NCBI GenBank assembly: GCA_947626785.1
Contig: CANQTO010000021.1
Coordinates: forward strand, 1 to 39,415
Reading direction: 5' to 3'
Source: an uncultured Oscillospiraceae bacterium
GTDB taxonomy: Bacteria > Bacillota > Clostridia > Oscillospirales > Oscillospiraceae
DNA length: 39,415 bases
The position numbers and the translations under genes were made by a program. The notes beneath the pieces were generated by a model. It ran no database searches. It was not told where the DNA came from and was given only the letters and a program-made list of their open reading frames with translations. Position 1 is the first letter of the stretch. The number at the start of each line of letters is the position of its first letter. Positions 38,088-39,415 of this stretch are shown here, in pieces.

Positions 38088-39415
38088 TGGACTTTATCTC
38101 TACACCGGCAGTTACCTCCACGCCGCCAGAGACCAGCATCCTCCAGACAGTCTCCGTCCGCATGGACAGCCGGGATGAAATGCCGCCTGTCGTCCACCTG
38201 ACCCAGTACGACCAGACGCTCCCCGTGGTCGCGGTGAACGCCTGGTACAATAGCAATCAGTATAAGTTCCCGGACGGCGCGGCGGTCAATGTCCGCATGT
38301 CCAAGCCCGACGGGAAGCACGTATACGATCCGGCCCTGGGCCTCTCTGCGGACCGGCTGACGGCCTATATCGCTGTCACGGCCCAGATGACGGCGGCCAA
38401 GGGCGAGGGCCTGGCCATCCTGGAGGTCGTCCTGGACGGCGGCATCGCCGGCACAGCGCCGATCGCCTTCTGCATTGATAAAAACCCCGTGCCGGTGGAG
38501 GCCTACGAGAGCTCGGACGAGTACAAGACCTTGTATGACCTGGTCCAGGACATGACCGAGGCGGCCGCGGCGGCGGCAGAGTCGGAGCGGCTGGCCGGAG
38601 AGCATGAGGCGGCCGCCGGGGAGCACATGCAGGCCGCGGCCGGAAGTGCCGAGGCCTCGGAGACGTCCCGACAGGCGGCGGACGCGTCGGCCCAGGCGGC
38701 AGCGAAGTCCGAGACCAACGCCGAGGCCTCCGAGCAGTCGGCCGCGGACAGCGCGGAGCGGGCGGCGGACAGTGAGACGGCGGCCGGACAGTCTGCCGAT
38801 GCAGCTGCCCAGAGCGCGGCCCAGGCGGAGGATTGGTCCGACACCGCCAAGAGCTGGGCCATCGGCGAGGGTCTGGGGGAGAAACGGCCCGATGAGGCCA
38901 CCGACAACGCCAAGTACTACGCCGGCCGGGCCCAGGGCAGCGCCGAGAGCGCGGCGGGCAGCGTGCGGGTCATCGAGGAGAACGCGGAGGCTCTGCAAAC
39001 CGTCCAGGACAATCTGGAGGGCATCCTGGCCGCGCCGGAGGCGGCGGACCGGGCGGAGGCGGCGGCCGATTCTGCGGAGTTCGACGCCGATCGTGCTGAC
39101 GAAGCTGCCAATAGAGCCCAATCTATCGCTCAGGGCGCTAAGGGTTATTATGAGACGCCTGAAACTCTTCGCGAGGCCATTTCAGAAGGAACGACTGGTG
39201 ACTGGGCCATCGTAGGCAGTACGGACACCATTTGGGTCTGGGACAGCGAGTCCGGAGATTGGAAGAACACTCACCAGACGACGGATCTGTCCAACTACTA
39301 CACCAAGAACCAGGCCGATGAGGAGAACAACAAGCTCTTGGCGCAGATCACCCAGGAGACGGATGAAAAGCTGGCGGAGAAGCTTGGCAAGACGGAGAAT
39401 GCCGCCAGCGCATCG
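38087..39415 (+). CDS. BppU-like upper baseplate/tail fibre protein (3' end outside window)
   Basis: The frame is open for 443 codons to the window end. Residues 1-150 resemble the BppU N-terminal domain (TVSVRMDSRDEMPPVVHLTQ, then YDQTLPVVAVNAWYN and IAYICD-like FCIDKNPVPVEAYES). A long alanine-rich coiled coil follows (AADASAQAAAKSETNAEASE), typical of trimeric fibres. Near 348-385 there is a small beta domain of the type ETLREAISEGTTGDWAIVGS with WVWDSESGDWKN, then another helix. It probably carries the receptor-binding end beyond the window. Confidence 0.85.
   Translation, partial: MDFISTPAVTSTPPETSILQTVSVRMDSRDEMPPVVHLTQYDQTLPVVAVNAWYNSNQYKFPDGAAVNVRMSKPDGKHVYDPALGLSADRLTAYIAVTAQMTAAKGEGLAILEVVLDGGIAGTAPIAFCIDKNPVPVEAYESSDEYKTLYDLVQDMTEAAAAAAESERLAGEHEAAAGEHMQAAAGSAEASETSRQAADASAQAAAKSETNAEASEQSAADSAERAADSETAAGQSADAAAQSAAQAEDWSDTAKSWAIGEGLGEKRPDEATDNAKYYAGRAQGSAESAAGSVRVIEENAEALQTVQDNLEGILAAPEAADRAEAAADSAEFDADRADEAANRAQSIAQGAKGYYETPETLREAISEGTTGDWAIVGSTDTIWVWDSESGDWKNTHQTTDLSNYYTKNQADEENNKLLAQITQETDEKLAEKLGKTENAASAS

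Overview
The window is GC-rich chromosomal DNA from a Gram-positive anaerobe, most likely an Oscillospiraceae/Clostridia gut bacterium, carrying the left 29 kb of an integrated tailed prophage. The host assignment is inferred from the rpsO-pnp neighbourhood, the BlaI/BlaR-type pair, sigma-A-like promoters, strong Shine-Dalgarno sites, frequent GTG/TTG starts, a DUF6809-type protein and Clostridia-type prophage genes such as PcfJ/PcfK and a Tad2-like protein.

Host part (1-10390): the 3' portion of typA with its terminator; an intergenic stretch holding a structured repeat; a small helix-turn-helix gene divergent from a DUF6809-like gene with a consensus promoter; rpsO; a membrane-anchored PIG-L-type deacetylase; pnp; a second copy of the structured repeat; a leftward blaI-blaR1-like repressor/metallopeptidase pair with its own promoter and operator; and the tRNA-Asp(GTC) and tRNA-Thr(GGT) genes.

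Prophage part (about 10330 to past the right edge): it lies against the 3' end of tRNA-Thr. In order: a tyrosine integrase containing an extra helix-turn-helix segment; a short rightward sRNA candidate; a membrane HIRAN-domain protein; an S24-type CI repressor; an operator region with inverted repeats of the form TCACGA-CGTGA; a Cro-like protein; small early genes including a Tad2-like (anti-Thoeris) protein and an antisense membrane-protein gene with its own promoter and terminator; an excisionase-like protein; a serine recombinase; several unknown proteins; PcfK/PcfJ; a DUF3102 protein; a MazG-like protein; an HUH-type rolling-circle replication-associated protein; a sigma-region-4-like late regulator and a likely late promoter. 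The late operon then runs HNH, terminase small and large subunits, portal, protease, capsid, connectors, tail tube, G/T chaperones, tape measure, Dit, tail spike and upper baseplate/fibre protein, the last cut by the window end. This is a siphovirus-type HK97-like head and tail module. No lysis genes or right attachment site are in the window.

How it works together: in the lysogen CI holds the rightward early promoter off and is probably co-transcribed with the HIRAN gene. After induction Cro and the early genes are made, then replication functions, and the late regulator at 23701-24102 probably activates the promoter right after it.

Most notable: (1) a textbook arrangement for programmed -1 frameshifting at the end of the major capsid gene (slippery heptamer, 5-nt gap, 9-bp stem), which would add a 135-residue beta-rich domain; (2) a family of structured intergenic elements in three places, including inside the prophage, with compensatory stem changes and a conserved internal loop; (3) an ACG start behind a perfect Shine-Dalgarno site; (4) the HTH-bearing integrase, the HIRAN protein and the Tad2-like protein.
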